From an uncultured Acetatifactor sp. (GTDB lineage: Bacteria > Bacillota > Clostridia > Lachnospirales > Lachnospiraceae), in contig CAJUQT010000072.1 in the NCBI GenBank assembly GCA_910588225.1, positions 1-14,243 on the forward strand: a DNA stretch of 14,243 nt, read 5' to 3'. Below the pieces are notes generated by a model, which worked only from the letters and a program-made list of their open reading frames with translations, searched no databases and was not told where the DNA came from. Shown here one piece after another: positions 12,625-14,243 of this stretch. The stretch's first letter is position 1. Every line of letters starts with the position of its first letter. The position numbers and the translations under genes were made by a program.

Positions 12625-13277
12625 CAGGATGCCGCCTTATCTGGCTGCTTCTTCATTTTGGCGATGCAGTCCTTAATCTGCAGCTTTGTCAAATTGTCAA
12701 TACTGTCAACTTTATAGGTCTTTGTCACGGCCCCCCATCCATATCCTGTCCTGACAAGCTCTCCTTTTAGTTCTTCCAGCAGTCTATTGCGTTCATCATC
12801 AATATTTGGCTGCGAAGTCCCTTTGTCCACCTTTTTGGTGTTTTCATGGGAATCAGCGTCAGGGTCATCCATCAAGTCTTCTGTTGGTATACAAAAAGTC
12901 TGGAAACAAGCATACTTGAACGCCACGGACATGGCCTTGTTGGTGGCCTTGTCCCCGCTGTCCATGCCCTCTCCGACCACCACGGCATCGACACTGGAGC
13001 CGTCAGTGGCATAGAACCTATATCGCATCTTGCAGACAGAATAGATTAGGGTGGCGCCTTTCGCAGTCGTCCTTTCCTCCCTGGTCTGTTCAAGGACTTC
13101 CGGGACACAGAATATCTTATGCTTTATCATTGCAGGATTCAGGGCATTCATAACCGAATCGATTCCGCGGTATTTGAATCCTTGTTGCTTATTCGTGTCG
13201 TTCTTCCCAACTACTCCGATATCTTCCATGACTCCGCAGATTGCGGAATAAATCATATTTCTCCCAGATTCTCCCAT
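12624..13277 (-). CDS. erf: ERF-family single-strand DNA annealing protein
   Basis: The protein has about 217 residues. It opens MGESGRNMIYSAICGVMEDIG, then FKYRGIDSVMNALNPAMIKHKI and VCKMRYRFYATDGSSVDAVVVGEGMDSGDKATNKAMSVAFKYACFQTFCIPT. The FKYRGID motif, the VGEGMDSGDKATNKAMS block and the FKYACFQTF end identify the ERF superfamily, annealing proteins that promote homologous recombination of phage DNA. The tail is shorter and charged. ATG at 13277 overlaps the stop of DUF1351 (TGATG) and follows GGGAG by eight bases, so I use it. An in-frame ATG at 13292 adds five residues and is also possible. Confidence 0.9.
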   Translation of the reverse strand: MGESGRNMIYSAICGVMEDIGVVGKNDTNKQQGFKYRGIDSVMNALNPAMIKHKIFCVPEVLEQTREERTTAKGATLIYSVCKMRYRFYATDGSSVDAVVVGEGMDSGDKATNKAMSVAFKYACFQTFCIPTEDLMDDPDADSHENTKKVDKGTSQPNIDDERNRLLEELKGELVRTGYGWGAVTKTYKVDSIDNLTKLQIKDCIAKMKKQPDKAAS

Positions 13278-14243
13278 CACATCATCTCCCATTCGATTCC
13301 TACGCTGTCCATGTACATTTCCAGCTTCTCCTTGGCATCTGCGGAAAGCGATATCCTGTACTCGTACAGCTCCGTTTCATCCCCATCGTCCGGGATCAGG
13401 CTGTCAATCACTTCCTGTGCCGCTTCTGCCTTCGCCCGCTCTACAGCTGCCGCCTTTTCCTCCTCTGCCCTCCTGGCTTCTTCCTGGCGCGCCAGTTCCG
13501 CCTGCCGCAGGGCTTCCGCTTTTTCCTCTTCCGCCCGCCGCAAGGCTTCCTGTTTCTCCATCTCTGCCTGGCGGATGGCCGCCTCCTTTTCTTCCCTGTC
13601 CCGCTGCTCCGCCAGCATCCTCTCCCGCTCTTCCTGGCGGACGCGCTCCTCTTCCTCCCGGCGGATGCGTTCCTGTTCCCTGGCAAGGATTTCCTGCTTC
13701 TGCCTTTCATAAGCGTTTATATGCGATACGGCTTCTGTAAGGTCAAGGTTCGTGCGATATATCAGCAAAGCATTTGATTCTGATGCCGACTCCATGGCAC
13801 TGATTGTGGCAATGTCCTTCTGGACTTTCTCCGCTGCACTGGATATCTCGTTCCGGATGTCTTTCTCTTTCGTGGTGGCATTCTCCCACTTCTTGTTATA
13901 GATGCGCTTCAAAGGGATGTATTCTGACAAGTCTTCTGGAACCAGTTCTTCATATATCTGGGATATAAGCTCCCTCTTCTTTGCAATGCGGTTTTCCTCG
14001 AATGCCTGCACCTGGCCATTGATGAGGTTGATAGGCTCATCATACATGGCTATCAGACGCTTCGCCTGCGCTTCAAACTCGTCCCAGGGCTGCATATACC
14101 TCTTCTTCTCGTCCCGAAGATTGTCCTGGAAGGTCTTCTTCTGCGCCCTCAGGCTTGCAACATGTTTCTTTGCTATCGTCTTGCTGTCTTCCGTAAATAC
14201 TGCTCCCTCGTACTCTGAGAGCCTGTCATGCAACGCTTTCTCC
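13277..14243 (-). CDS. DUF1351 coiled-coil protein (5' end outside window)
   Basis: The frame is open to the right edge and covers about 321 residues of a longer protein. The first visible codons (EKALHDRL) are not an obvious start, so a TTG at 14233 is probably internal. The visible N-terminal part (YEGAVFTEDSKTIAKKHVASL, YMQPWDEFEAQAKRLIAMYDEPINL) matches DUF1351, a family that precedes recombination proteins in Firmicutes phages. The centre is a very long Glu/Arg/Ala/Gln coiled coil (about residues 180-275) of near-repeats such as RRAEEEKAEALRQAEL. It ends with a short acidic tail. Its function is unknown; gene order suggests a helper of the ERF protein. Confidence 0.85.
   Translation of the reverse strand, partial: EKALHDRLSEYEGAVFTEDSKTIAKKHVASLRAQKKTFQDNLRDEKKRYMQPWDEFEAQAKRLIAMYDEPINLINGQVQAFEENRIAKKRELISQIYEELVPEDLSEYIPLKRIYNKKWENATTKEKDIRNEISSAAEKVQKDIATISAMESASESNALLIYRTNLDLTEAVSHINAYERQKQEILAREQERIRREEEERVRQEERERMLAEQRDREEKEAAIRQAEMEKQEALRRAEEEKAEALRQAELARQEEARRAEEEKAAAVERAKAEAAQEVIDSLIPDDGDETELYEYRISLSADAKEKLEMYMDSVGIEWEMM

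Noticed and set aside
13417..13740. A long plus-strand Pro/Leu-rich ORF opposite the coiled-coil region of the DUF1351 gene.
   Set aside because: It is the antisense of Glu/Arg/Ala codons of the real gene, a typical artefact of GC-rich coiled coils.

Overview
This window is part of a tailed, probably siphovirus-like, bacteriophage or prophage genome. Its closest relatives appear to be temperate phages of Clostridia, most likely Lachnospiraceae-type gut Firmicutes. That placement rests on the protein families I recognise (DUF1351, ERF, NinB/Orf-like, RusA, a DUF4373/DnaD-like initiator, a fused primase-helicase, a PBSX-type terminase, an A118-like portal, DUF551, DUF3850), on strong Gram-positive GGAGG-type ribosome binding sites, and on GTG and TTG starts. 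Every supported gene lies on the minus strand, so transcription runs from the right edge to the left edge. Genes are packed tightly, with TGATG or ATGA stop-start overlaps, and I see no convincing rho-independent terminator. This suggests one or a few long transcripts. No integrase, repressor/cro pair, tRNA, CRISPR array or insertion sequence is visible.

Right part (about 14243 to 8635, first to be transcribed) is the recombination and replication module: a DUF1351 coiled-coil protein cut by the window edge, an ERF single-strand annealing protein, a NinB/Orf-like protein, an HNH-like protein, a RusA-type Holliday junction resolvase, a DUF4373/DnaD-like replication initiator, and a T7 gp4-like primase-helicase. 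The initiator gene contains three 21-bp direct repeats beside a 51-base polypurine/polypyrimidine tract, an arrangement that looks like a lambda-type origin inside the initiator gene.

Middle part (about 8631 to 5249) holds small unknown proteins, a PAPS-reductase/DndC-like PP-loop protein with two cysteine clusters, a Cys-rich protein, a DUF551 protein, and a small XRE-type regulator. The PP-loop protein and the Cys-rich protein beside it both carry a QxSxF motif like those that bind the bacterial sliding clamp. Three short gaps in the middle and right parts hold inverted repeats that the genes do not explain, and a fourth gap holds a 9-bp direct repeat upstream of the XRE gene.

Left part (5212 to 1) is the packaging module: terminase small subunit, a cytosine-C5-methyltransferase-like protein overlapping both terminase genes, terminase large subunit, and the portal protein, which runs off the left edge. 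Between the large terminase and the portal sits a 2-kb cassette of six small accessory genes: a Cys-rich DUF551 fusion, a very short possibly decayed ORF, a one-TM protein, a Cys-rich DUF3850 fusion, a 99-residue unknown, and a 56-residue membrane protein.

The gene order is ordinary for a temperate phage. I do not see a clearly new defence or mobile system. The items most worth following up are the candidate origin, the PP-loop/Cys-rich gene pair, the methyltransferase inside the terminase operon, the terL-portal cassette and the intergenic inverted repeats.
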